Assembly: GCA_001510385.1 (NCBI GenBank)
Contig: LFFE01000007.1
Location: 150,540-214,539 of the forward strand
Reading direction: 5' to 3'
From: Actinobacteria bacterium casp-actino5
Lineage (GTDB): Bacteria; Actinomycetota; Acidimicrobiia; Acidimicrobiales; Ilumatobacteraceae
Length of the DNA: 64,000 nt
The translations under genes were made by a program, and so were the position numbers. Shown here piece by piece: positions 43,966 to 52,292 of this stretch (positions are counted from its first letter, which is position 1; every line of letters starts with the position of its first letter). A model generated the notes under the pieces. It made no database searches. It was not told where the DNA came from and worked only from the letters and a program-made list of their open reading frames with translations.

Positions 43966-44682
43966 TTAGCGCTCGCGAAAGTGCATCAACGTTGCGGCGA
44001 CGAGCCCCTGAACTGAGGAAGGTTTGGCGATTGCAACAACGTTCAGGCCGTGGTCCTCAGCGGTTGCTGCGGTCGGTGAACCGATGGCGATCACGGGTGG
44101 CGATGTGAGGTCGTATTGCCGGCATGTCGATGCCCACACCGAAGCCGCCGAACTCGCAGCAAGTAGCACGATGTCAGCACTTGCTCCATCTGTTGCCATT
44201 GCACGAGCAACCGATTGTTCTTGAGAGCGATAGGCAACGATGTCAGTGATCGTCCAACCAAGTTGTTCGATACCGGTTCTGACTCCATCGGATGCCTGCT
44301 CACCTCGGACGAGTGCGACGTGACCGCCACCGTCTGGAGCGGGTGGAAAGCATTGAACAAGTCCTTCGCCAGATGCAATCTCTGGAACAAGGTCAGCTGT
44401 TCGGCCGGTGGAGTCTCGCAGTGTCTCAGCCGTTACAGGGCCGACTGCACATCGATACTTCGCGAGATCTGCCCACGGCTGGCTTCGTCTCGCTCCATTT
44501 GCAGAAGTGACGACGAGCCAGTCGATCGATTGTTCTGGCTTGGCTAGCACAGGAAGATCAACGATTTCGGTTAATGGAATATGCAGTACCGACGCGCCGT
44601 GCTCGGTGAGCATCGCTTCAAGTCCACCGGCCTCAGGCCGAGTTGTCACAACACGACAACCGCGAAGCAACTCGTTACTCAT
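43966..44682 (-). CDS. hemD: Uroporphyrinogen-III synthase
   Basis: The enzyme cyclises hydroxymethylbilane with ring-D inversion. The roughly 238-residue protein has the two-domain pattern of this poorly conserved family: GCRVVTTRPEAGGLEAMLTEHGASVLHIPLTEI, WLVVTSANGARR, and a second half with VALVRGEQASDGV and VVAIAKPSSVQGLVAATL. ATG 44682 follows an AGG ribosome site; a GTG lies one codon earlier. Placement between hemC and hemB supports the call. Confidence 0.9.
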   Translation of the reverse strand: MSNELLRGCRVVTTRPEAGGLEAMLTEHGASVLHIPLTEIVDLPVLAKPEQSIDWLVVTSANGARRSQPWADLAKYRCAVGPVTAETLRDSTGRTADLVPEIASGEGLVQCFPPAPDGGGHVALVRGEQASDGVRTGIEQLGWTITDIVAYRSQEQSVARAMATDGASADIVLLAASSAASVWASTCRQYDLTSPPVIAIGSPTAATAEDHGLNVVAIAKPSSVQGLVAATLMHFRER

Positions 44683-44692
44683 CACCTGCGGC

Positions 44693-45565
44693 TCAAATTC
44701 CTACAGCCGATCTCGCAGAAACAGCAAGGGCTCGCGCCGCAGCGAGGTCTCGCTCAAGGTTCCCGGTCAGTTCAACCGTTGACCGAAAATTAGTGTCAGT
44801 TCCGCCAAGAAAGGCGGTGAGTTTCGGGCCGACGACATGCGCCCCGACAGGTGCAGAGCATCCCGCGCCGAGTTCTTCGAGGTAGGCGCGTTCGATGCTG
44901 ACAGCAGTAGCCGTTATCTCGTCATTGATGATTGCTAGCGCGTCAATCACGGCAGAGTTGTCACGGCGACATTCGATTGCAACTGCGCCCTGGCCAACAG
45001 CGGGCACAAAAAATGTGGGATCAAGTTCTTCAGCAATATGGTCCGTGAGATCCAATACCTCAAGGGCTGCAATCGCCATCACAATCGCTCCACCTTCAGG
45101 AATTTTTTGGAGTCGAGTTTCGATATTTCCTCTCAACTCAGCAAAGTTGAGGTCTGAACGGGTCTCTAAGAGCTGCGCTCGACGACGCACCGAGCCAGTT
45201 GCAATGGTTGCTCCACCGTCAAGATCGCTGAGTTTCCGACCAATAAGTGCATCAGTTGCAGTTCGGCGAGCCATGATCGCACCGATGTCAAGATCGTCCG
45301 GTCGTTCAGTCGGGAGATCCTTAGCAGAGTGAACAGCTACGTCAGCTCGGCCATCGAGCACTGCCTCTTGAACTTCTTTGGTGAAGACTCCCTGCCCACC
45401 GATGTGGTGAAGAGGAACGTTTGCTGATTGAGTCCGATCACCGTGGGTGTCAACGATGACAAGTTCACTTTCGATACCCCACTGACCCAGGGCCGATCGC
45501 ACGCTCTCCGATTGAGTAACGGCCTGCCGACTTCCACGCGTTGCGAGCCGAATGACAACGCTCAT
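44693..45565 (-). CDS. hemC: Porphobilinogen deaminase (hydroxymethylbilane synthase)
   Basis: The enzyme polymerises four porphobilinogens. The 290-residue protein has RLATRGSRQAVTQSE, VHSAKDLPTERPDDL, ATGSVRRRAQLLETRSDLNFAELRGNIETRL and AVGQGAVAIECRRD. The dipyrromethane cofactor Cys is in LEELGAGCSAPVGAH (about residue 235). The length is standard. It lies 12 bp from hemA and 10 bp from hemD in the operon. Confidence 0.96.
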   Translation of the reverse strand: MSVVIRLATRGSRQAVTQSESVRSALGQWGIESELVIVDTHGDRTQSANVPLHHIGGQGVFTKEVQEAVLDGRADVAVHSAKDLPTERPDDLDIGAIMARRTATDALIGRKLSDLDGGATIATGSVRRRAQLLETRSDLNFAELRGNIETRLQKIPEGGAIVMAIAALEVLDLTDHIAEELDPTFFVPAVGQGAVAIECRRDNSAVIDALAIINDEITATAVSIERAYLEELGAGCSAPVGAHVVGPKLTAFLGGTDTNFRSTVELTGNLERDLAAARALAVSARSAVGI

Positions 45566-45577
45566 CTCGCTCGAGTC

Positions 45578-46846
45578 CTAGTCGTCGCCAGAGTTCGGGT
45601 CGTCAAGGTTGAACAAATCGACCACAGCAGATGCAAGACGCTCGCCGCGGGGAGACCCAGCCTCGAGCCGGAGTCGCACCGAAGGCTCATGTAGCAACTT
45701 GGCGAGCAACTGCGTGGTGACCACGTCGAGAGCGTTACGAGCATCGTCGTCGAGCCGTGACGCAACTCGGTCGAGTTCGTCGCGGCGAATCCCGTCGAAG
45801 TGGTTGCGAAGTGCAGCGATCAGCGGGGCAGCTTGCATTGCGGATGACGCAACGATGTACCGTTCGAGTTCTTCATCAATGATCGATCGAACCGCTTCAA
45901 TCGATGCCGAGCGAGCTTCACGGCCACGCTCTGCCCAACGCTGGACGTCTTCGAGATTAAGAACCGTGATGTCTCGATGTTCTGCAACACCTTGATGAAC
46001 ATCTCGTGGAATAGCGATATCGATGATGACGGTCGATCGTTCACTCGTTGTCGACGCATCCACCATGTCTGGGGTGATAATCGGTTGTGGGGCACCCGTG
46101 CAAGTGATGATCAAGTCTGACTCACGTAACGCATCTGCAAGGGATGACAGTGGTTGCACGCTGCCGTTAACGCGCTCAGCAATCTGACGACTGTGTGATT
46201 CTGTGCGATTAAGCACGGTCGTGTGTGCAACACCGTGCGCGTGAAGTGCAACTGCGATGCCTTCACCCATGACCCCGGCGCCGACAACAGCAACGTTGAT
46301 GTCGTTGAGAGAGCCGAGATGCTCCTGTGCCATTTCAACAGCTGCGTGACTGATCGAGGCAGTCCCGCGTGCGATATCAGTATCGGTTCGTGACCGCTTT
46401 CCTGTCTCGACCGCATGCCGGAACAGCAGGTTGAGCCCCGAACGGGCTGCTTCTTCTGCTCGTGCGATCTCCCAGGCGTCTCGTACCTGGCCGAGTACTT
46501 CGCCTTCACCAAGCACCATTGAATCGAGGCCAGCAGCAACCGAGAACAAGTGCCGCACGGCTGCGTCATCGTGCTCGGCATACATGTGTGATCCCAGAGT
46601 TTCTACATCGACTCCGGCAGTTGTTGCCAGAGCGTGCTGAATGTCATCGAAGCCCCGGTGAAACAGTTCAGCGATCGCGTACACCTCAGTGCGATTGCAG
46701 GTACTGAGCACGACCGCTTCACGGACACTGTCGAGAGCAACGAGTCCAGAAACTGCTTTTGCGACACCTTGAGCGTCAAGGGCGATGCGCTCGAGAAGGT
46801 CGATCGGAGCAGTGCGGTGGTTAACACCTACGACGAGGACGGACAT
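45578..46846 (-). CDS. hemA: Glutamyl-tRNA reductase
   Basis: The enzyme reduces glutamyl-tRNA(Glu) to glutamate-1-semialdehyde, the first committed step of C5 heme synthesis. The 422-residue protein has the active-site Cys in VVLSTCNRTEVYA, then SMVLGEGEVLGQVRDAWE and the NADPH domain with VAVVGAGVMGEGIAVAL. A C-terminal dimerisation helix follows. It lies 12 bp after rex, so redox control by Rex would act on the entry step. tRNA-Glu(UUC), its substrate tRNA, is also encoded in this window. Confidence 0.96.
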   Translation of the reverse strand: MSVLVVGVNHRTAPIDLLERIALDAQGVAKAVSGLVALDSVREAVVLSTCNRTEVYAIAELFHRGFDDIQHALATTAGVDVETLGSHMYAEHDDAAVRHLFSVAAGLDSMVLGEGEVLGQVRDAWEIARAEEAARSGLNLLFRHAVETGKRSRTDTDIARGTASISHAAVEMAQEHLGSLNDINVAVVGAGVMGEGIAVALHAHGVAHTTVLNRTESHSRQIAERVNGSVQPLSSLADALRESDLIITCTGAPQPIITPDMVDASTTSERSTVIIDIAIPRDVHQGVAEHRDITVLNLEDVQRWAERGREARSASIEAVRSIIDEELERYIVASSAMQAAPLIAALRNHFDGIRRDELDRVASRLDDDARNALDVVTTQLLAKLLHEPSVRLRLEAGSPRGERLASAVVDLFNLDDPNSGDD

Positions 46847-46858
46847 GCGAAGAGAACC

Positions 46859-47557
46859 TTACGCCGTTGCGTTTCCGAGGCTGTCACCCGTGACTGCACG
46901 GAGTTGGGCTGCAGCGGTGAGTCGGCGTTGCTCATGGTACGAAAGGATCTGAAGTTCAACCGACAGGTCGACACGTCGGACGCTGATGCCAAGGGGCACG
47001 TTGACCACAACAGGTGCAAAGTTCAAGATGCTGGTCACACCACTCTTCACGAGGCGATCGGCTGCATCTTGGGCCGAATCAGCTGGGGTTGCAATGACTC
47101 CAATCGAGACCGATCGTTGCGCAACGATTTGCGGCAATTCGTCAAGGTGGCGAACGCGCACTCCGCCGACGGTGACGTCAACTTTTTGGTCATCGATGTC
47201 AAAGATGCCTTCGATGGAGTAACCGCGCTCAGAGAAGCCGCCGTATCCAGTGAGTGCTTGACCTAAGTGACCTGCACCAAGGATGACGATGCTCCACTTG
47301 TGGTCGAGTCCAAGTTCACGGCGAATTTGGTACACGAGGTACTCAACGTCGTAACCGACGCCTCTGGTGCCGTAACTGCCCATGTACGAAAGGTCTTTAC
47401 GAACTTTCGCAGCGTTGACTGCGGCAAGGCTCGCGAGTTCGTCTGAGGAGATATTTGCGACCTCGCGCTCGAGCTGCTCGGTCAGCAATTGGAGGTAGAT
47501 CGGCAACCTGGCGACAGTCGCGTCAGGGATGCGTCGACGTGTTCGATGGGGGGACAT
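46859..47557 (-). CDS. rex: Redox-sensing transcriptional repressor Rex
   Basis: Rex senses the NADH/NAD ratio and represses respiratory genes when NAD is plentiful. The 232-residue protein has an N-terminal winged helix (ATVARLPIYLQLLTEQLERE, SSDELASLAAVNAAKVRKDLSYMGSYGTRGVGYDV). A Rossmann domain with VILGAGHLGQALTGYGGF follows. It is first in a minus-strand operon with hemA, hemC, hemD, hemB and hemL, an arrangement known in Streptomyces. A Rex-type operator lies just upstream, indicating autoregulation. Confidence 0.95.
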   Translation of the reverse strand: MSPHRTRRRIPDATVARLPIYLQLLTEQLEREVANISSDELASLAAVNAAKVRKDLSYMGSYGTRGVGYDVEYLVYQIRRELGLDHKWSIVILGAGHLGQALTGYGGFSERGYSIEGIFDIDDQKVDVTVGGVRVRHLDELPQIVAQRSVSIGVIATPADSAQDAADRLVKSGVTSILNFAPVVVNVPLGISVRRVDLSVELQILSYHEQRRLTAAAQLRAVTGDSLGNATA

Positions 47558-47577
47558 CGCTCTTCATGATAGGACGC

Positions 47578-47595
47578 TTGTGCGCAACTTCACAA
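47578..47595. promoter_or_regulatory. Rex operator upstream of rex-hemACDBL
   Basis: The 18-bp sequence TTGTGCGCAACTTCACAA matches 12 of the 14 defined positions of the Rex consensus TTGTGAA-N4-TTCACAA, with one perfect half-site. It lies 21 bp upstream of the rex start codon. This fits negative autoregulation and control of heme synthesis by NADH/NAD, as known for actinobacterial Rex. Confidence 0.75.
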
Positions 47596-47654
47596 AGTCG
47601 CGCTCAAAGGTTTTTCGCAGGCGACATCAAATTTGTCATTGACCGTTGACCTCG

Positions 47655-47738
47655 TTAGAGGCGCAACAATGAAACAGATCCAGCGACCAAGATGGCGAGC
47701 AACAACAGTCCAAGAGCAAGCGTCGTAGCGGGGCGCAT
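47655..47738 (-). CDS. Possible 27-residue single-helix membrane protein
   Basis: A short open frame encodes MRPATTLALGLLLLAILVAG followed by SVSLLRL. It has one basic residue at each end and a single hydrophobic helix between, as in genuine small membrane proteins. The ATG lies 9 bp after the SAM hydrolase stop on the same strand, with a weak AGGG upstream. It is too short for statistical support. I infer that it is real from its composition and operon position. It may modulate a membrane partner; nothing in the sequence says which. Confidence 0.4.
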   Translation of the reverse strand: MRPATTLALGLLLLAILVAGSVSLLRL

Positions 47739-47747
47739 AGCGAGACC

Positions 47748-48614
47748 CTACCGACCAAATGTGACTGGTGTCGTCACGAGTTCGACTTCACCTTGAGCGA
47801 TCACCACTTGATCGCCAACATCAAGCACAAGCTCACCTGCTGCAGATCGACGATCTAGACAAATCGCGAACATCCCGAGTGAATCGGTGACGAGCCCGAT
47901 GCCTCCGCCGATCGCAGCAAAATTCGCCGACATCTGTGCGGACCGAACTGCAGTCGTACCTGGTTCAAGCGCGTCAGGAAGTTTCAACGACACGACAGGC
48001 CCCCAACCCGCCGGCAAATCCTCAGGGCCGATGTTGAGTTGACAGTTTCCGAAGTGATCAACCCACAGCACTTCTGCAATCACCGTGTCATTCTCCTCAC
48101 GTGGAAGCGGGATCGCGGATGGCATGAGCAGCGAGGTGTCGAGCTCGTGGCCGAGTTCTTCGATGGGCAACCCGTTGCAGAGGTGGGCTGCTGCTGGGGC
48201 AAATACGTCGCGCCCATCGAACGTTCCTCCGGCACCGTTCAAGATGATCTCTGGGTTGGTGATCTGAAATGCCCGTTCAGCGCCACCGGCAATCGCAACT
48301 GCTGGGGCGATGAGCCCATTGTCAGGAGCCACGAATACCCCAGCGCCCCCGGCTACCTCGACAGCAATCGCCTTGCGGTCGGTGCCGACCCCGGGGTCTA
48401 CCACCGCGAGAATGACACCCTCGGGGAGGTAAGCAACTGCTCGGGCAAGCGCGAGTGCACCTGCACGCACATCGAAGGCTGGGATCGAGTGGGTGAGGTT
48501 GACGACGCTGACATGTGGAGCGAGATCTCGAATGACGGCCGAACAGACACCTGCGAACTCATCGGCGAGTCCGTAGTCGGAAAGAAACGAGATGGTGTCG
48601 AAACGCCTGCTCAC
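47748..48614 (-). CDS. SAM hydroxide adenosyltransferase (SAM hydrolase, DUF62 family)
   Basis: The family cleaves S-adenosylmethionine to adenosine and methionine with water as nucleophile. The 288-residue protein has FLSDYGLADEFAGVCSAVIRDLAPH, the SAM-site VVDPGVGTDRKAIAVE and FVAPDNGLIAPAV. The Asp-Arg-His set appears in TFDGRDVFAPAAAHL. The halogenase-specific insertion is not apparent, so hydrolysis rather than halogenation is expected. Its GTG start overlaps the racemase stop as GTGA. A tiny membrane ORF follows. Confidence 0.88.
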   Translation of the reverse strand: MSRRFDTISFLSDYGLADEFAGVCSAVIRDLAPHVSVVNLTHSIPAFDVRAGALALARAVAYLPEGVILAVVDPGVGTDRKAIAVEVAGGAGVFVAPDNGLIAPAVAIAGGAERAFQITNPEIILNGAGGTFDGRDVFAPAAAHLCNGLPIEELGHELDTSLLMPSAIPLPREENDTVIAEVLWVDHFGNCQLNIGPEDLPAGWGPVVSLKLPDALEPGTTAVRSAQMSANFAAIGGGIGLVTDSLGMFAICLDRRSAAGELVLDVGDQVVIAQGEVELVTTPVTFGR

Positions 48615-49318
48615 GACCCTGACGCTAACGCCAGGTCGACGGCAGCGGTCGCGTGCAGCCGAGTGGTCGGGAAATACGGTACAGGGACGTCATCGGCGCC
48701 AAGCAATAACTCGATCTCTGTGCAACCGGCGATGATCCCCTGTGCTCCGTGGGCAACCAGGGTGTTAACAATGTCGATGTAGCGCTGTCTCGAGTCATCG
48801 TTGATGACTCCCCGCACAAGTTCGTCATAGATAATTCGGTGGACCTCGTTGCGTTCAGCTTCAGCAGGAGTTCGAATGTCAAGATTGTGCTGTTTGATGA
48901 GTCGGCCCGCATAGAACTCGGCTTCCATCGTGTATTTCGTGCCCAATAGTCCAACCGTGCCGAGCCCGGCGCGTTGGACATGAATTCCTGTCGCATCGGC
49001 AATGTGAAGTAACGGAATTGTCACTGCGCTGGTGATCTCGGGAGCAAGGCGGTGCATCGTGTTTGTGCAGAGTACGAGAAGTTGGGCACCGCACTGTTCG
49101 AGGTCACGGGCTGCGCTCGCAAGTAGATCACCTGCAGTTGCCCAGTCGCCAGCCTCTTGCAATTGTTCGATTATTGCGAAATTGAATGATCGGATCACGA
49201 GATCAGCTGAGTGCGTTCCGCCAAGTCGTCGCCGAACCTCTTCATTGATGATTCGTTCGTATTCGATGGACGACTCCCACGACATACCCCCGATCAACCC
49301 AATGCGCTTCATCTCCAC
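48611..49318 (-). CDS. Aspartate/glutamate racemase family protein
   Basis: The 235-residue protein has the N-terminal RIGLIGGMSWESSIEYERIINEEV. Both catalytic Cys of PLP-independent racemases are present, in LLVLCTNTMHRLAPEI and IIAGCTEIELLL. It interconverts L- and D-forms of aspartate or glutamate, or acts as a related hydantoin racemase. The start may be GTG 49318 or ATG 49312. It is coupled to the SAM hydrolase by a GTGA overlap, an association with no obvious metabolic logic. Confidence 0.87.
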   Translation of the reverse strand: MEMKRIGLIGGMSWESSIEYERIINEEVRRRLGGTHSADLVIRSFNFAIIEQLQEAGDWATAGDLLASAARDLEQCGAQLLVLCTNTMHRLAPEITSAVTIPLLHIADATGIHVQRAGLGTVGLLGTKYTMEAEFYAGRLIKQHNLDIRTPAEAERNEVHRIIYDELVRGVINDDSRQRYIDIVNTLVAHGAQGIIAGCTEIELLLGADDVPVPYFPTTRLHATAAVDLALASGS

Positions 49319-49373
49319 AACCTAGATGTCATATGTAAGAAATCTGGTTTTGAGGCCGTGCGAGGTTCTGAGG

Positions 49374-49457
49374 TGAAAAATAAGCGGGGCTAGTGCCAAC
49401 CCCCCGATGGCACTAGCCCCGTAAGCGCTTCCGGTTTGTCACCGGTGCGGCTCAACA
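49374..49457 (-). ncRNA. Candidate small RNA with strong terminator, possibly Rex-controlled
   Basis: On the minus strand a promoter-like TTTTCA-N17-TAGTAT (-10 at 49469-49464) precedes about 84 nt that contain no convincing ORF. The segment has a small hairpin (CCGGT/ACCGG). It ends in a perfect 13-bp hairpin (arms 49386-49398 and 49408-49420) followed by TTATTTTT at 49383-49376. The 3' hairpin is certainly a good intrinsic terminator and could simply serve proC. The separate promoter and overlapping Rex-like sites suggest an independent small transcript. Confidence 0.4.
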
Positions 49458-49483
49458 TCTCTCATACTAGCCAAGATTTGACC

Positions 49484-49519
49484 GTGTGAAAAGTGCCACA
49501 CTGGGGAAATATTTCACAA
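49484..49519. promoter_or_regulatory. Two abutting Rex-like operator sites
   Basis: Site B (49502-49519, TGGGGAAATATTTCACAA) matches 12 of 14 defined positions of TTGTGAA-N4-TTCACAA and has a perfect TTCACAA half. Site A (49484-49501, GTGTGAAAAGTGCCACAC) matches 10 of 14. The sites directly abut and overlap the -35 of the candidate small-RNA promoter. They lie between proC and the racemase gene. Confidence 0.45.
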
Positions 49520-49530
49520 GCGCGCAGAAG

Positions 49531-50337
49531 TCAACTTGCGCCGAGTTCGTTGCTGCGAGATTTCGCTGCTGCCACGGCAGAACGAACCATGCCTTGAAGG
49601 TCCATTTCGTTGAACACGGCGAGTCCAGCGGCAGTTGTTCCGCCGGGCGAGGTCACCGCTTCTCGAAGCGCGCCAGGGTTGCCTTCGGCTGCAAGCAAAC
49701 CAGCCGAACCTGTCAGCAGTTGGGTCACCATTGGTTCGAGTACTTCGTCTGGTAGGCCGGCAGCGCCGCCGGCTGCGATGAGCGATTCAGCGAAGGCAAA
49801 CACATAGGCCGGTCCTGAACCGGTGAGACCCGTCACAGCATCAAAGTGCTCTTCTCCAACCCTGATGACCATGCCGACTGCATGCAAGAGTTCGTCTGCC
49901 CAGTCGAGAACGCTCGGGTCGCTTATCGAGTCGGTGCAAATAGCGGTAACGCCCTGGCCAACCATCGCCGGCGTGTTCGGCATCGACCTGACAATGTCGA
50001 TGCCCTCGCCGCAGGCAGTTCGCAGGGTTGTCGTTGTGATTCCGGCGGCAATGGACAACACCCTGGTTGCACCTGCGGTGACCGCCGCAGCGGCGACATC
50101 CGCGATCGCGGGGGGTTTCACGGCGAGCACAGCAGCTGCACATTGAGGAATCGAGTCAGTGACCAGCACCTCAGGAAATTCACCGCTCACCACGGCGCGA
50201 CGATCGATAGAAAGTTCAACAACGGCGACTTGATCAGTGCTGACAGTGCCCTGTCGAAACAGACCACCCAACAGAGCGGTGCCCATATTGCCTCCGCCAA
50301 TAACGACAAGGTCGAAGTTCTGCCCGGTTTCAGCCAT
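49531..50337 (-). CDS. proC: Pyrroline-5-carboxylate reductase
   Basis: The enzyme makes proline from P5C using NAD(P)H. The 268-residue protein has the Rossmann start LVVIGGGNMGTALLGGLF, AVLAVKPPAIADV, VRSMPNTPAMVGQGVTAI and GLTGSGPAYVFAFAESLIAAG. The signature LREAVTSPGGTTAAGLAVFNE near the C-terminus is complete. Its ATG is at 50337. The roughly 195 bp between it and the YbjN gene show no ORF or RNA that I can support. Confidence 0.95.
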   Translation of the reverse strand: MAETGQNFDLVVIGGGNMGTALLGGLFRQGTVSTDQVAVVELSIDRRAVVSGEFPEVLVTDSIPQCAAAVLAVKPPAIADVAAAAVTAGATRVLSIAAGITTTTLRTACGEGIDIVRSMPNTPAMVGQGVTAICTDSISDPSVLDWADELLHAVGMVIRVGEEHFDAVTGLTGSGPAYVFAFAESLIAAGGAAGLPDEVLEPMVTQLLTGSAGLLAAEGNPGALREAVTSPGGTTAAGLAVFNEMDLQGMVRSAVAAAKSRSNELGAS

Positions 50338-50532
50338 ATGCAGACGCTACCGAGACCGTCACGACAGATCGTCCTCGGTGACCAGATCGGGATTGTTCGA
50401 TGAAGAAGTGCCCCGGATGGCCGGGAATCCGACCTCCCCTATCTGACCAACCCGAGACACCTCGATATGAGGGTGGCGGCAACGCCTGTCTTGCAGGAAC
50501 TCAACTATCTCACCGATTTCAACCGGTAGGAA

Positions 50533-51009
50533 CTAGTCGGCAAATCGACTTGCAAATCCGAGTCGGATCAGCGCAGGGAATGCATGCTCAACCGTTTGGT
50601 ACAGCGTTCCGACAACACGGTCTAATTCGTCTGAGGTCACCGCGCTGTCAGGAATGGATCCGCGCAGATACACCGCATCTTCATGACCAACTGAGAAGTG
50701 CGCCCCAATGAGGCGGTCATTACGGCGAAGTAGTTGCTCGGCAAGCTCGGCTGCGTTTTCTTCTGGGGCCGGCATCACATAGGTCTCGTAACGAAGTGTG
50801 CGCTGCCCGAGGGTCAGCCAGATGGTAACGATGTCTTTCGACTCACCTGCAAGTCGGACATACCAACGCGGTTCACCGAACGATGTTTCGTCGCTGGTTC
50901 CTCGATCGATTGCGAGGACATGGTCGCCATTTTCTGCAAAGCCGGCTAGCCACCCGTCAATAAGTTGTACAAGGTCTGCAACCTCTGCAGGTGACTGAAG
51001 TTCGCTCAT
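50533..51009 (-). CDS. YbjN domain-containing protein
   Basis: The 158-residue soluble protein is of the YbjN/type III chaperone-like fold. It has IVTIWLTLGQRTLRYETYVMPAPEENAAELAEQLLRRNDRL, then IYLRGSIP-type strands (VYLRGSIPDSAVTSDELDRVVGTLYQTVE). The ATG at 51009 overlaps the mshA stop as ATGA. A YbjN gene next to mshA is a conserved actinobacterial arrangement (Rv0486-Rv0487 in M. tuberculosis). Its function is unknown; it could assist the glycosyltransferase. Confidence 0.85.
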   Translation of the reverse strand: MSELQSPAEVADLVQLIDGWLAGFAENGDHVLAIDRGTSDETSFGEPRWYVRLAGESKDIVTIWLTLGQRTLRYETYVMPAPEENAAELAEQLLRRNDRLIGAHFSVGHEDAVYLRGSIPDSAVTSDELDRVVGTLYQTVEHAFPALIRLGFASRFAD

Positions 51010-52235
51010 CGACACTCCAGTAGGGCGGTTGAGCACAATTCGTCATACAGCGTGTTGAGTCTGGCGGCAGCAGCGGTCCATGAGTAGTCGAGCGATGCGA
51101 CTGCACCTGCCATTGACATCGACGTCGCCATTGCTGGGTCATCGAGAACTGCATCAAGTGCCTCGGCGAACGCAGCAGGGGTACGCGAACGCACGAGTAC
51201 GCCAGTCACGCCATCATCGACCAACGATGTCAGGCCACCGACCGCACTTGCGACAACGGGCGTTCCGCAGGCTGCCGCTTCGAGTGCGACCAGGCCAAAA
51301 CTTTCGCTTCTGCTGGGAACGACCATGACATCGGCTGCTCTGTAATAGGTAGAAAGCAAGTGGTGCGGCTGAGGAGCGATGAACCGAACACGATCGGCGA
51401 GCCCGAGCTCGTCAGCAAGTAACCGCATTTCTTGCTCCTGAGCGCGGCCATCAGCTCCGCTTGCCCCACCAACAACGAGTAGTCGAGCATCTCGATTACT
51501 CAGAAGAGCGAGGGCGCGGATCGCTACATCAGGCCCTTTCAGGGCTTGAATGCGGCCGGCAAACAGAATGATCGGAGCGTCTTCTTGCTCACCGATCGCA
51601 CGGCGTGCACCTCCCCGATCGCCCGGGCCAAATACCGCGTGCTCAACACCAGGCGACACAATGACGACTCGACCAGCCGGAACCCCATAGTGATCGATGA
51701 GCTCTGAGCGCTCTGCCTCACATGAAACGCTGACTGCATCGGCGCACCCGAGTTGGGCTGCTTCTGCGGCTTCTCGATAGCCCGGTTCGATATCGCCGCC
51801 TGCACCTTTGATGCGGGCAAGTGTGTGAAAAGTAATGACAAACGGCACATCGAGACGATGTTTCAACGAGTGGCCAACTTCGCCGCTCAACCAATAGTGA
51901 GCGTGCACTGCGTCAACTCCACCACGTTCGTTGATGTCTGCAACAACAGCATCGATGAAGTCGTCGACAACATCAGTGAGTGCTTCTTTTGGCAGGTGGT
52001 ATGGGCCGGCCTGCACATAAACGACACGGTGACCTGGTTCAACAAGAACCTCTGAGGGGAGCCCTGCCCGGTCAGCTCGGGTGTAGACGATGCACTCGGT
52101 TCCCTGCTGAGCTAGCGCAGATGTCATCTCGCGCACATACACATTCATGCCGCCACTGTCGCCGACCCCAGGTTGTGCAAGGGGCGACGTGTGGAGAGAG
52201 ATAATCGCCACTCGACGATGTGTCTCAGCCTTCAC
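51006..52235 (-). CDS. mshA: D-inositol-3-phosphate glycosyltransferase (mycothiol synthesis)
   Basis: MshA transfers GlcNAc from UDP-GlcNAc to inositol-3-phosphate, the first step of mycothiol synthesis. The 409-residue GT4 enzyme has the acceptor-site start ISLHTSPLAQPGVGDSGGMNVYVREM and DAVHAHYWLSGEVG. The UDP site has ILFAGRIQALKGPDVAIRAL and PSRSESFGLVALEAAACGTPVVASAVGG (E-x7-E). Mycothiol is restricted to Actinobacteria, so this gene is strong taxonomic evidence. It is coupled to the YbjN gene downstream. Confidence 0.95.
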   Translation of the reverse strand: MKAETHRRVAIISLHTSPLAQPGVGDSGGMNVYVREMTSALAQQGTECIVYTRADRAGLPSEVLVEPGHRVVYVQAGPYHLPKEALTDVVDDFIDAVVADINERGGVDAVHAHYWLSGEVGHSLKHRLDVPFVITFHTLARIKGAGGDIEPGYREAAEAAQLGCADAVSVSCEAERSELIDHYGVPAGRVVIVSPGVEHAVFGPGDRGGARRAIGEQEDAPIILFAGRIQALKGPDVAIRALALLSNRDARLLVVGGASGADGRAQEQEMRLLADELGLADRVRFIAPQPHHLLSTYYRAADVMVVPSRSESFGLVALEAAACGTPVVASAVGGLTSLVDDGVTGVLVRSRTPAAFAEALDAVLDDPAMATSMSMAGAVASLDYSWTAAAARLNTLYDELCSTALLECR

Positions 52236-52292
52236 TGTTACCGAAACCTATCGACAGCATTCGATATTCCCGAACGTGTCGGGGTTCAACTG

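Noticed and set aside
50338..50532. Intergenic stretch between proC and the YbjN gene
   Set aside because: I looked for a small ORF, RNA or terminator and found no convincing candidate.
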